Position numbers and translations under genes: made by a program. From Microbacterium saccharophilum (GTDB lineage: Bacteria > Actinomycetota > Actinomycetes > Actinomycetales > Microbacteriaceae): DNA of 64,000 nucleotides. Positions 36,387 through 44,795 of the stretch are shown here, one piece after another (the stretch's first letter is position 1; each line of letters starts with the position of its first letter). The notes beneath the pieces are model-generated. The model was not told the DNA's origin and made no database searches. It saw only the letters and a program-made list of their open reading frames with translations. The stretch lies in NCBI RefSeq assembly GCF_007992455.1, contig NZ_BKAH01000002.1, positions 186,001 to 250,000 of the forward strand, read 5' to 3'.

Positions 36387-36935
36387 TCAGGAATCGCGTC
36401 GACGCGAGCGCCGTACGGCGGCCGCGATCGCGATCGCGGCACCGGCGACGACGAGGACCCCGCCGCCGATCCAGAGGCCCAGCAGCTGGGTGCTGTCGCC
36501 GCCCGTCACGGGCAGCTGGCCGTCCGCCGCGACGGTCGCACTGGCGACCCCGCCGGCCGACGTCGCGGAGATGGCCTCGATGTTGTAGACGCCGCTCGCG
36601 TTGCTCGGCAGCGTGATCGACACGGGCGCGAGCGCACCGGTGGCGGTGGAGGTGCGCACCGTGCTGCCGGTGGAGACCGCGAACTTGACGAATGCGAAGC
36701 TCGCCCCGGCGCCGTTCTCCCCTGTCACGGTGATCGTGACGGTCTCGTTCGCGCCGAAGGTCGCGCCGCCGCAGGAGAAGTCGAGGGTCTCGTTCGCGCC
36801 GGCGGCGCTCGGGCTCACCGAGCACGCGTCCGACGGCGGGTAGATGACGCCCGCGGCGACCGCAGCTTGGGGCAGCGCGAGGGCAGAGCCCACGACCACC
36901 GCCGCCGCGAGGGCGAAACGAGTCAGTCGGCGCAT
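36387..36935 (-). CDS. LPxTG-type surface protein with Ig-like domain (2)
   Basis: 182 residues. Signal peptide (about 1-27), an Ig-like region with one Cys pair (SDACS and FSCGG), LPVTGGD, the membrane helix QLLGLWIGGGVLVVAGAAIA and a basic tail. The ATG at 36935 is chosen because it starts directly at MRRLTRFALAAAVV, a proper signal peptide; an in-frame start 28 codons earlier would bury it. It is 25 bp downstream of the DUF4012 gene and may share its transcript, and lies 184 bp upstream of its paralogue. Confidence 0.8.
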   Translation of the reverse strand: MRRLTRFALAAAVVVGSALALPQAAVAAGVIYPPSDACSVSPSAAGANETLDFSCGGATFGANETVTITVTGENGAGASFAFVKFAVSTGSTVRTSTATGALAPVSITLPSNASGVYNIEAISATSAGGVASATVAADGQLPVTGGDSTQLLGLWIGGGVLVVAGAAIAIAAAVRRSRRRDS

Positions 36936-36960
36936 GGGGGAGTCACTTTCCGGGGGGAGG

Positions 36961-38769
36961 TTACGGTGTATCGTACGCGGCCGCGCACTCAGCGCCAATT
37001 CGCGTGGGGACGTCGGCATCGACAGTGGGCGTGACGTCCGCCGTCACCGTCGCGGCCCCCGGTTCAGGCGGCTGCACCGTGATGGTGGCGGTCGCCGATG
37101 CGCCGGGCTCCAGGTCGGTGCTGAAGGTGAGCACCTGCAGGCCGCGGTGGAAGCCGCCGCCGAAGCCGCCCGCATCGGTGCGCGACGCCTGGATGAGCGT
37201 GTACCCCTCGGGCAGGTAGAGGTACGCGACCGTGCGCGCGACGCCTGCGGGCACGCCGAAGGAGCCGCCGCCCGTGATGTACTCCGGCAGCGACGTGGCG
37301 GCATCCGCCGGGGCCGTGTTCGTCAGCGTGAGCGTCAGCGTCACGGGGTCGGCGGTGCGATCGCGGGCGTCGACCGTGCAGGCGTCCCAACCGACGGTCG
37401 TGTCGGCCGTGACGTAGTAGTCCATCTTCGAGCCGGTGCCGTCGTTCAGGAACACGCCGAACCGGGCCGTCTCGTGGTCGGTGACCGGCAGGCCGCCGGC
37501 GAGGGTGGTCTCCGCGATGACCGCCTGGTCCTCCGGCGTCGCGCTCCACATCAGCAGGCGACGTTCATCGCCGGCGCGGCCGAGCGCCGTGACGAGCGCG
37601 GTCGGGTTCGCCGACCCCGTCGCGAGGGTGTCGAACACGGCGGCGGCGGCGGCGGCGAAGAACGCATCCTGGTCGGCCGGCTTCTCGTAGCGCTCGTAGA
37701 CGTCGTTCAGCAGGAGCTGCACCGCGTTGTCGGAGGTCAGCAGGTCACCGGTCGGCAGCGTGACGGGGCCCGTCGCCTTCAGGAGGTATGACAGCGCGAC
37801 GGGGTCGAGCGCGAGCACGCCGTCGACCTCGACGCCGGTCTCGCGCTTCCACATCTCCCGGGCCAGTTCCCCCGTGATGGAGAAGTCGGGCACCTGGGTG
37901 ACGTTCTGGATCCACTGCGCGGGACGCTTCTCGAAGATCCGCGTGATCTCGGGGTCGAGGGTCACGACCGGCTCGTCGTACTTCCGGAAGTCGCCCGAGG
38001 ACCCCTGCGCCGTCATCGACATGGTGCCGGCGTCGGTGTGGATGACGGCCATCGCGCCGACGATGCCGCCGAGCGATCGCCACTCGGCGTTGTTCTGGAA
38101 GACGACGAGGTAGTCGCGGGCCCCGTCGGCGCCGAGCATCGAGGGGAGGAGGGCGCTCGCGCGAGCCAGGGCGTCGGTCGCCTTCGCGCTCGTTTCGAGC
38201 ATGTCGGCGACGTCGGAGACGGCCTCCCGCACGGGCCCCAGCAGGAGGTCGCCATCGAGGGCCGAGACGGATGCCGAGGCGGCGGCCACCCCGTCCGCGC
38301 CGAGGCGCGCGGGCTCGGCGATCTCCGCGAACATCGCGGTGTCGATCTTCCCGCCCGTGGGCCGGAACGAATCGATGGAGAAGCTCGCCGCGACGCCGGC
38401 GAGCGGCTTCAGCGCGGAGCCGGCGACGTTGTCGGCGGCCGCCGCGACCGTCGACACGGCGTGCAGCTGCGGGCCGATCCAGGGCATGCGCTCCGCGACG
38501 GCCCAGACCGGGTCGGAGGTGAGCGCGCGGGCGGCGGAGGTGTCGGCGGCGAGGCGGTCGATGAGGCCCGACGCCTGGGCGGGGTCGCTGATCTTCGTCA
38601 CGGTCTCGCGGGCCGTGGCCTCGGCATCCCGCAGGTGTCCGTACGCCTCCAGCCCCCGGACGCCGACCCATGCCGTGGCGCCGATCGCGGCGACGAGCAG
38701 CGCCCCGAGCAGCCACCCGAAGACGATGCCGGCGACGCGCAGAGGCTTCGGCAGGACGGGATCGCTCAC
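36961..38769 (-). CDS. DUF4012 domain membrane protein
   Basis: 602 residues with one N-terminal membrane helix (about 12-36) and a large extracytoplasmic part. The region with YLVVFQNNAEWRSLGGIVGA (about 220-240) is the DUF4012 hallmark. DUF4012 proteins are frequent in polysaccharide loci of Gram-positive bacteria, where they resemble LytR-CpsA-Psr partners; their activity is not established. The position beside the BY-kinase and the wall-anchored proteins supports a surface-glycan role. Confidence 0.85.
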   Translation of the reverse strand: MSDPVLPKPLRVAGIVFGWLLGALLVAAIGATAWVGVRGLEAYGHLRDAEATARETVTKISDPAQASGLIDRLAADTSAARALTSDPVWAVAERMPWIGPQLHAVSTVAAAADNVAGSALKPLAGVAASFSIDSFRPTGGKIDTAMFAEIAEPARLGADGVAAASASVSALDGDLLLGPVREAVSDVADMLETSAKATDALARASALLPSMLGADGARDYLVVFQNNAEWRSLGGIVGAMAVIHTDAGTMSMTAQGSSGDFRKYDEPVVTLDPEITRIFEKRPAQWIQNVTQVPDFSITGELAREMWKRETGVEVDGVLALDPVALSYLLKATGPVTLPTGDLLTSDNAVQLLLNDVYERYEKPADQDAFFAAAAAAVFDTLATGSANPTALVTALGRAGDERRLLMWSATPEDQAVIAETTLAGGLPVTDHETARFGVFLNDGTGSKMDYYVTADTTVGWDACTVDARDRTADPVTLTLTLTNTAPADAATSLPEYITGGGSFGVPAGVARTVAYLYLPEGYTLIQASRTDAGGFGGGFHRGLQVLTFSTDLEPGASATATITVQPPEPGAATVTADVTPTVDADVPTRIGAECAAAYDTP

Positions 38770-38812
38770 CCGACCACTCTAGGGTCGGCACACCTGGGAG
38801 ACCGGCCCGGGG

Positions 38813-40258
38813 TCAGGGTGCGGGCGTCGCCGCGGCCGTTGCCTTGCGTCGTTCCTTGCGGGTGAGCGTCTCGACCTGCGACGTGTAGGAGCCGTGGTAC
38901 TGGTAGCCGTAGTAGGCCGCGGCCGACCCGCGCTTGGGTACCTTGTTGAGCACGACGCCCAGCACGCGGCCGTTGGCCTTCGCCACGTTCTCGAGCGCCT
39001 TATGCATCATCTCGTAGGTTGTGCGGCCGGCCGAGACCACCAGCAGGACGCCGTCGGCGGCCGTGGACAGCACGGCGGCATCCGTCACGGGGATCGTCGG
39101 GGGAGAATCCACGATCACGGTCGCGTCCTCGCGCAGCACGGCGAGCAGGTCGCGCATGCGCTGCGAGCCGAGCACCTCGCTGGGGTTCGGCGGGATGCGC
39201 CCCGCCATGAGCAGCGTCAGGTTGCCGCTGACGTCGCCGGTGTGCACGACGTCGGCGTACTCCGCGCGGCCGGCGAGGACGTCGGTGAGACCGGCGCCGT
39301 CCGGCAGGGCGAACAGGGTGGACAGGACGGGGCGCCGCAGGTCGGCATCCACCAGCACCACCTTCTGGCCTGCGGCGGCGAGGCTGATCGCGAGGTTCGC
39401 GGCGGTGGTCGACTTGCCGTCGCCCGGCAGGGGGCTGGAGACGACGATGACGCGCGGCGGATTGTCGACATCCATGAACTGGAGGTTCGTGCGCAGTTCG
39501 CGCATCGCCTCGGTCATCGCGGTCGAGTTCTGGTTGCCGGTCGGGCCGTCGAAGATGAGGATGCGGCGGTCCTGCGTGAGGTCCTTCTCCAGCGGCAGCG
39601 TGCCGACCACCGAGACGCCGGTCTCGCGCTCGATGTCGCGCGGGTTGCGCACCCGACGGTCGAGGACGTGCCGGATGACGGCGTACCCGATGCCGAGGGC
39701 GAGCCCGATGAGCGCGCCGAGCGCGACGTTGAGGCGGGTGTTGGGCAGCGACGGGCTCGTCGGGAGGCGCGCGGAGTCGCCGGGGATGAGCGTCACGGCG
39801 GCGGAGCCTGCCGTGCCGTCGCCTTCGATCTCGTCGATCTGCTCGACCATGCCGCGGATCCACGCTTCGGCGAGGTCGCGGGCTTCCTCGGGGGAGCCGG
39901 CCGACGCGCTGACGTGGATGATGACGGTGTCGAGCGGGCTCGACACGTCGACGCGGGTGACGAGCTGCTCCGGGGAGTCGTCGAGGCCGAGGTCGGAGAT
40001 CGCGTACTCGGCGACCGCGCGCCAGCCGCCGATATCGACGTAGGAGGTCACCTTGCCGCGGGCGAGCTGGTCGCCGACGAGGCTGGAGCCGGTGTCGCTG
40101 CCGGTGTTCGCGGCGGCGACGTAGCCGCTCGCCGACGCCGTGTACACGCGCGGCTGCAGGGCGCTCCACCCGAACGCGACGCTGCCGCCGAGGACCGTCA
40201 GCAGCACGATCGCCAGCCAGTGCGCGCGCAGAATGCGCAGGTAGTCCTGCAGTTCCAT
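38813..40258 (-). CDS. Polysaccharide co-polymerase / bacterial tyrosine autokinase
   Basis: 481 residues. Fused Wzz-type chain-length domain (membrane helices near 15-33 and 176-196) and a BY-kinase domain: Walker A GDGKST (279-284), Walker A' VLVDADLRRP (301-310), Walker B VIVDSPP (381-387) and a C-terminal Tyr cluster (449-458, plus Tyr472-less basic tail). Such proteins control EPS chain length through autophosphorylation cycles. The start codon lies 33 bp from that of the divergent HPrK-PqqD gene; AGGGGA precedes the ATG. No cognate tyrosine phosphatase gene was seen in the window. Confidence 0.92.
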   Translation of the reverse strand: MELQDYLRILRAHWLAIVLLTVLGGSVAFGWSALQPRVYTASASGYVAAANTGSDTGSSLVGDQLARGKVTSYVDIGGWRAVAEYAISDLGLDDSPEQLVTRVDVSSPLDTVIIHVSASAGSPEEARDLAEAWIRGMVEQIDEIEGDGTAGSAAVTLIPGDSARLPTSPSLPNTRLNVALGALIGLALGIGYAVIRHVLDRRVRNPRDIERETGVSVVGTLPLEKDLTQDRRILIFDGPTGNQNSTAMTEAMRELRTNLQFMDVDNPPRVIVVSSPLPGDGKSTTAANLAISLAAAGQKVVLVDADLRRPVLSTLFALPDGAGLTDVLAGRAEYADVVHTGDVSGNLTLLMAGRIPPNPSEVLGSQRMRDLLAVLREDATVIVDSPPTIPVTDAAVLSTAADGVLLVVSAGRTTYEMMHKALENVAKANGRVLGVVLNKVPKRGSAAAYYGYQYHGSYTSQVETLTRKERRKATAAATPAP

Positions 40259-40278
40259 GGTGTCCCCTAGTCCGCACG

Positions 40279-40284
40279 TACACT
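40279..40284 (+). promoter_or_regulatory. -10 element of a probably leaderless HPrK-PqqD transcript
   Basis: TACACT lies 7 bp before the GTG at 40292. The divergent kinase gene begins only 33 bp away, so the two promoters must overlap or lie inside the opposite coding region. Confidence 0.5.
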
Positions 40285-40291
40285 ATCGCGT

Positions 40292-41758
40292 GTGCCCTGG
40301 ACCCTGCGCATCGCCGCGATCGGCGCGATCGTGCAGGTCGACGGCGGCGCGCTGACGGCGGCGCAGCGCAACCTGGTTACGGCGGCTTGGCGGGATGCCG
40401 TTGCTGACGACATGGGCCGGGTGGATGCCGTGGTGACGCCGCTGCTCGGTGTCGACGACGCCGCGATGCTCGCGGATCTGTCGCAGCGGGTGACGCTCGC
40501 GGCCATCGATGCGCGCCGCGGTGAGGTGTGGATGCTGCATGCCGCCGGCCTCGCCCTCGACGACGGGCGCGTCGTCGCGCTCGTCGGCCCGTCGGGGCGG
40601 GGCAAGACGACGGCGGCAATGACTCTGGGGCGCGCATTCGGGTACGTGTCCGACGAGACGGTCGCGATCGATCTCGCGGGGCGCGTCTGGCCGTACCGCA
40701 AGCCGCTGTCGGTCATCGACGATCCGGCGGCGCCGAAGCATCAGCGCACGCCGACGGATGCCGGGATGCGGGCCCTGCCCGATGCTCCGCTGCAGCTGGC
40801 GGCGGTGGTGCTGCTCGACCGGCGGTCCGATGCGCCGGAGGAGCCGGTGATCGAGGAGGTCGACCTGGGCGATGCGCTCGCGGACCTCGTGGAGCAGACG
40901 AGCTACCTGCCGTCGCTGGAGACGCCGTTGCAGCTGCTGGCCGGGCATCTCGCGCGGGTCGGCGGCGTCCAGCGGGTGATCTACCGGGAGGCGTCGTCGC
41001 TCGTCGATGTGCTGCCGGCGCTCGCCCGCGGGCCCGCCGTGGCGCCTGCCGGCGCGCTCGCTGGTGTGCCCGCTGGCGCGCTCGCTGGGACGCCCGCTGG
41101 GATGCCCGCTGGCGCGCTGGTTGGCACGCATGTTGGCGCGCCGGCTGGGACAGCGTCACTGGGCGCGGTGCCGCCGGACGAGGATGCGCCGTCCCTCGCC
41201 CCGGATGTGCCGGGATACTTCCGCACGCCGACCGAGGATGCGGTGGCGCTCGTCGATCCTGACCGCATCGCCATCCTGCAGGTCGACGCGGAGGGTGCCG
41301 GGACGGTGCGGGTGCTCGCCGGTGTCGCGCCGGCGCTGTGGCGCGCAGCGCGCGGGGCGAGCGTCGACCAGCTCGTCGCGGCGGCCGTCGATGCGTACGG
41401 GACGCCGGGCAGCGCGCGGGACGCGGCGGTCCTCGTCGGCGCGGCGCTCGCCCAGCTCGTGGAGGCGGGTCTCATCGAGCACCGGCTGCCGCGGTGGCGC
41501 ATCGAGTCGACCGTGCCGTGGGTCGACAGTGGCGACCGGGTGGTGCTGCTGCCGCCGAGTGGTGACGGACTGGCGCGCGCGCTCGACCCGTCGGGCACGA
41601 TCATCTGGCGCGAGCTGTACGAGCGAGGACCGATCGCGGTGGACGCGCTCGCGGATGCCGTCGCCGAGGTCGCCGGGGTATCCACGGACGATGTCATGCC
41701 GACCTTGCCTCCGTTCCTCGGTGAGCTGGCCGACGTGGGCGTGGCGCGACTCGCCTAG
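40292..41758 (+). CDS. HPr-kinase-like P-loop protein fused to two PqqD-like domains
   Basis: 488 residues. Residues about 70-240 form a HprK-type P-loop module: Walker A GPSGRGKT (99-106), the YVSDETVAID strand and RKPLSVI. A tetrapeptide-repeat linker (about 250-290) follows. Then come two PqqD-like winged-helix segments: about 300-395 (TPTEDAVALVDPDRIA onward) and 405-488 (VPWVDSGDRVVLL onward). Single PqqD domains recognise RiPP precursors, and HprK-like kinases occur in lasso-peptide clusters; no precursor, cyclase or radical-SAM gene is visible here. It is divergent from the BY-kinase gene. Function unassigned; domain boundaries are approximate. Confidence 0.75.
   Translation: MPWTLRIAAIGAIVQVDGGALTAAQRNLVTAAWRDAVADDMGRVDAVVTPLLGVDDAAMLADLSQRVTLAAIDARRGEVWMLHAAGLALDDGRVVALVGPSGRGKTTAAMTLGRAFGYVSDETVAIDLAGRVWPYRKPLSVIDDPAAPKHQRTPTDAGMRALPDAPLQLAAVVLLDRRSDAPEEPVIEEVDLGDALADLVEQTSYLPSLETPLQLLAGHLARVGGVQRVIYREASSLVDVLPALARGPAVAPAGALAGVPAGALAGTPAGMPAGALVGTHVGAPAGTASLGAVPPDEDAPSLAPDVPGYFRTPTEDAVALVDPDRIAILQVDAEGAGTVRVLAGVAPALWRAARGASVDQLVAAAVDAYGTPGSARDAAVLVGAALAQLVEAGLIEHRLPRWRIESTVPWVDSGDRVVLLPPSGDGLARALDPSGTIIWRELYERGPIAVDALADAVAEVAGVSTDDVMPTLPPFLGELADVGVARLA
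41060..41155 (+). repeat. 12-bp tandem repeat inside the HPrK-PqqD gene
   Basis: GCTGG (or GTTGG) recurs exactly every 12 bp at 41060, 41072, 41084, 41096, 41108, 41120, 41132 and 41144. It encodes an Ala-Gly-x-Pro/Ala-type linker and is likely variable in length between strains. Confidence 0.85.
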
Positions 41759-41840
41759 GGCTGGCTGACGGCGCACGTGCTGTGCGCCTCGGTCTGGACC
41801 TCCACCTCGACCTCGACCTAGGGCCGAGCGCCGAGCGAGC

Positions 41841-43250
41841 TCAGAACGGGGCCGGGTCGTCGGCGTATGGCACGGCAGCAACGAACGCGACGGCTGGGAT
41901 GGGAGCGTCTTCGCGGTAGGTTCTGCCGGTGGGCGAGGTCCAGTGGAGGACTCCGCCCGGGAGTTGTCGGACGCGCCAGGCGGTGAACTGCTTCATCGAA
42001 TGGTGGCGCTGACAGAGGTGCCCCAGGTTGCGGTGGTCGGTCGGGCCGCCGAGGGCATGGTCGTGTGTGTGGTCGATTTCGCAGCGGATTGCGGGCACCC
42101 GGCATCCGGGAAACCGGCAGTGCTGGTCGCGGGCTTGCAGATATCGGCGCATCGCGAGGGGCACCCGGTAGCTGTCGACGGCGAGGACCGTACCAGTGAG
42201 GGGATGAGTGAGGAGTCGCTCCCAGATGTGTGCGCCGCCGGCGAGTTCGCGGGCGGTGGCAGCGTCGACGGGGGCCGAGCCGATCAGATCTGCAGGGCCG
42301 TCGTCGGCGCCGCAGAGTGTCGTCGCCGACACGACGACCTGCACATGCCCGCGGATCGCACCGAGCGGACCCACCCCGTCACCGGTGCCGGTCGGATCGA
42401 GTGCGGGAGTCCCCGCGAGCAGCAGGTCGGCGAAGATGTCGGCACGCACCTGATCGGTGCTGCGGTGATCCGTCGCAGCGAGCTCGGCGGCCGTCGGCGC
42501 CCCGTCCCTGTCGAACCCGTCGTCTCCGTCGGCCACGTCATCCCCGATGCCGAAGGCGGATCCGGTGGTCATTCGCCCGGCGTTCGCGATGGCGTCGCGG
42601 CTGTCGATGACGGTGCGGGCTTGCTGGGTGAGGCGGTCGTGGATGCCCGCAGCGATGACGGTGGGCAGGGTCGCGACGAGGTCGGACATCCCATCCCGCC
42701 CGGGCACGAGGCGGACGCAGCGGGCGGCCGCAGCATCCGCATGCCGTTCAGTCAGCGGGCGGGGGTGGATGCGCTGCGCGAGGATCTCCAGTTCGGAGCG
42801 GACGCGGTTCGGTGTGTCCCGCTCGCACCGTGCGATCGCAGCGGATTCGAACTCGCCACGCAGGTCGGGGGGAACGACGGCGCCGGTCTCGACGATCACC
42901 AGGACGTGACCTCGGGCGATGCGTCCGGTCTCCCATGCGCTCAGCGCAGCCGGATAATCTTCCACGATCGTGCGTGCTTCATCGATCCGCCGCTGCACCG
43001 TGCGATCGGTCGCGCGCAGCACGCCACCGACTTCGGCGGCGATCGCCCGCAACGCCATGTCGTGCGCTCGGACCCGGGCCGCGGCCCCCTCCGCCTGCGT
43101 CGCGGCAAGCTGACCCGCGCGTGCCAGCACCCGCAACTGCGCAACCTGCGCGACGGTCACGTGACGCTCGGTGGCCTCGATATCAGCCACGATCCCGGCC
43201 AGCGATGCCAGGTAGGCATCGCTCCCGGAGGCTGGCGTCGAGGTTGTCAT
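41841..43250 (-). CDS. DUF222-type HNH endonuclease
   Basis: 469 residues. The N-terminal helical DUF222-like region (about 20-330) is followed by the HNH site: CRFPGCRVPAIRCEIDH, a HALGG segment, NLGHLCQRHHSMK. Two Cys pairs would hold zinc and the DH/N/H set would bind the catalytic metal. This family is multicopy in Actinobacteria and often linked to mobile introns or repeated genes, but the role is unknown. The ATG at 43250 is chosen because the family N-terminus starts there; the frame runs on upstream into the next gene and is not credible. It converges on the HPrK-PqqD gene. Confidence 0.85.
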   Translation of the reverse strand: MTTSTPASGSDAYLASLAGIVADIEATERHVTVAQVAQLRVLARAGQLAATQAEGAAARVRAHDMALRAIAAEVGGVLRATDRTVQRRIDEARTIVEDYPAALSAWETGRIARGHVLVIVETGAVVPPDLRGEFESAAIARCERDTPNRVRSELEILAQRIHPRPLTERHADAAAARCVRLVPGRDGMSDLVATLPTVIAAGIHDRLTQQARTVIDSRDAIANAGRMTTGSAFGIGDDVADGDDGFDRDGAPTAAELAATDHRSTDQVRADIFADLLLAGTPALDPTGTGDGVGPLGAIRGHVQVVVSATTLCGADDGPADLIGSAPVDAATARELAGGAHIWERLLTHPLTGTVLAVDSYRVPLAMRRYLQARDQHCRFPGCRVPAIRCEIDHTHDHALGGPTDHRNLGHLCQRHHSMKQFTAWRVRQLPGGVLHWTSPTGRTYREDAPIPAVAFVAAVPYADDPAPF

Positions 43251-43324
43251 ACCCCTAATTGTGGTGGGGGGTTCCGACATTGGTGCGTGGGGTCCAGCGC
43301 CCGTGGCGCTGCGGGTCACCGTCG

Positions 43325-43885
43325 TCAGGACGGGAACGTCACGTAGACGTGGGCGTAGCTCGTGCGGCCCCACGACGGCATGACGAACGTGAGACGCCAG
43401 ACCCCGGGCTCGAACACCGCCGTCATCGACGAGAAGTTGCTGCCCTCCATCGTCCACGTCCACGTGGCCGGGTTGGCGCGATTGAGGGGAGCGGTGGACG
43501 TGGGGACATAGAAGTACATCGTCACCGTGCGCGCCGTCGCGATATGCGGGATGCCGGAGACATTGATCTCGAAGCCCGCACGGTGCGGGTTGGCCGGGTC
43601 CATGAAGGGAGTCCCGTGCTTCCAGTACGGCTTGGCGGTGACGCCGGTCGCGCCGATCAGGTAGGTGGGGAGGGCACCCCTCCCGCCGCCGGGAACCGCA
43701 ATGGCGCTGGGTGGGGGTGTCACGACGGGCGACGTCGAGGCGGCAGCGGCCGGCGCCGCCGTGGCCAGCACGAGCGCAGGCGCGGCCCACACTCCGGCGC
43801 GCAGTAGCTGGCGGCGGTTGAGCCCGGCCGGCTTCCCGGCCTCGAGTGCGGCGCTGGAAGGCGCGGACGCGTCGTTGTCTCCCAT
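43325..43885 (-). CDS. Tat-exported protein of unknown function (1)
   Basis: 186 residues. Twin-arginine signal NRRQLLRAGVWAAPALVLA ending in APAAAAS (residues 23-50). The exported part is beta-rich, with aromatic and Trp residues (TWTWTMEGSN) and no recognised domain. N-terminus and leader nearly match those of the following paralogue, but the mature parts are unrelated at a glance. Start ATG at 43885. Likely secreted or surface-attached; no anchor motif at the C-terminus. Confidence 0.75.
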   Translation of the reverse strand: MGDNDASAPSSAALEAGKPAGLNRRQLLRAGVWAAPALVLATAAPAAAASTSPVVTPPPSAIAVPGGGRGALPTYLIGATGVTAKPYWKHGTPFMDPANPHRAGFEINVSGIPHIATARTVTMYFYVPTSTAPLNRANPATWTWTMEGSNFSSMTAVFEPGVWRLTFVMPSWGRTSYAHVYVTFPS

Positions 43886-43921
43886 TGTGAAATCCCCAGA
43901 TCACGTTGGAGATCACGACGG

Positions 43922-44003
43922 CCGGATGCCTTCGGGTGACGGTCAGTCGGCAGCGGCCTTCGGGTGACTGCTGCAGAGGTCGTCGTGCCTCATTCGCGAA
44001 GTA
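43922..44003 (-). promoter_or_regulatory. Promoter and leader with ACCCGAA loops, Tat gene 1
   Basis: On the minus strand a -10-like TACTTC (43998-44003) starts a leader that contains ACCCGAAGG twice (plus-strand TTCGGGT at 43931-43937 and 43959-43965). The second copy is flanked by GCAGC/GCTGC arms with one mismatch and one G-U pair further in; the first folds poorly. Similar arrangement upstream of Tat gene 2. Confidence 0.5.
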
Positions 44004-44045
44004 GGGGCGGGTTTCCGTCGTCCTGCGGGACTTCGGAGCTTCTTA

Positions 44046-44087
44046 TGCGGGATTTCTGCCGGCGCTGCGTTCCCTGCGTTTCTTGCG
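44046..44087 (-). promoter_or_regulatory. Phased CGCA array upstream of Tat gene 1
   Basis: TGCG on the plus strand (CGCA on the coding strand) occurs at 44046, 44066, 44075 and 44084, with a variant TGCC at 44057. The spacings are 11, 9, 9 and 9 bp. It lies 43 bp or more upstream of the -10 element, a position suited to an activator. Confidence 0.4.
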
Positions 44088-44132
44088 TTCCCGGCGGCAG
44101 AGCTCCCCGGGCAGCCTGCTCAGAAGCGGACC

Positions 44133-44759
44133 TTACGGCGCCGGTGCCGACGCGGCTCCGACACCGATATTGGCTATCTGGGGGGAGATGAGTGAGAACG
44201 ACAGCGGCTTCGGGAAGGAGATCCCGGCTGCGTTGGAACCGTCGCCGGGCAACGTGTAAGTCAGCGGGAACTGACGGTTCCCGGTGGTGGAGATGGACCC
44301 CGTCCAGCTGAACTTGTACAGGATGTGACCGCCGACCGTCGTGGCGCTCTCGGCCTTCCACCCCGGGCTGTTCGCGCCGACCGTCGGCACTTCGGCGCGC
44401 ATGCCGGCTTTAGGGATGGAGATCGTGAGTATCGCGTACGTGATGAGGCCGACGTTGACGCCGTCGTACCGGACTTCGGGGTACGCGCCACCGTAGACGC
44501 CTGTGACGCGGGTGAAGCCGGCTGCCCCGTCCCACATCCCGGACGTGCTGGCCCACGTCGAGATCGTGCTCTGCTCCCAGCCGCCGGTCCCACCGGGCTG
44601 AGTATCCACCGAAGCGGCAGCGGCCGGCGCAGCCGTGGCGAGCACGAGCGCGGGCGCAGCCCAGGCGCCGGCGCGCAGCAGCTGACGGCGGCTCAGCCCG
44701 GCCGGTTTCTCGGCCACGGTGACCGCGGCCGAAGGCGCAAAGGCGTCGTCGTCTCGCAT
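44133..44759 (-). CDS. Tat-exported protein of unknown function (2)
   Basis: 208 residues. Twin-arginine signal SRRQLLRAGAWAAPALVLA ending in APAAAAS (about 24-50), almost the same as in the previous protein. The mature part (about 51-208) is beta-rich and Gly/Ser/Thr-rich and resembles no family I recognise. ATG at 44759, 46 bp or so from the structured leader elements. The shared signal and leader with unrelated mature regions suggests recombination of a common 5' cassette. Confidence 0.75.
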   Translation of the reverse strand: MRDDDAFAPSAAVTVAEKPAGLSRRQLLRAGAWAAPALVLATAAPAAAASVDTQPGGTGGWEQSTISTWASTSGMWDGAAGFTRVTGVYGGAYPEVRYDGVNVGLITYAILTISIPKAGMRAEVPTVGANSPGWKAESATTVGGHILYKFSWTGSISTTGNRQFPLTYTLPGDGSNAAGISFPKPLSFSLISPQIANIGVGAASAPAP

Positions 44760-44795
44760 TGTGAACTCCCCAGATCACGTTCGAGATCACGACGA

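Noticed and set aside
41770..41788. 7-bp hairpin between the HPrK-PqqD and HNH genes as a terminator
   Set aside because: Stem is short and no T-run follows; too weak to list as a terminator.
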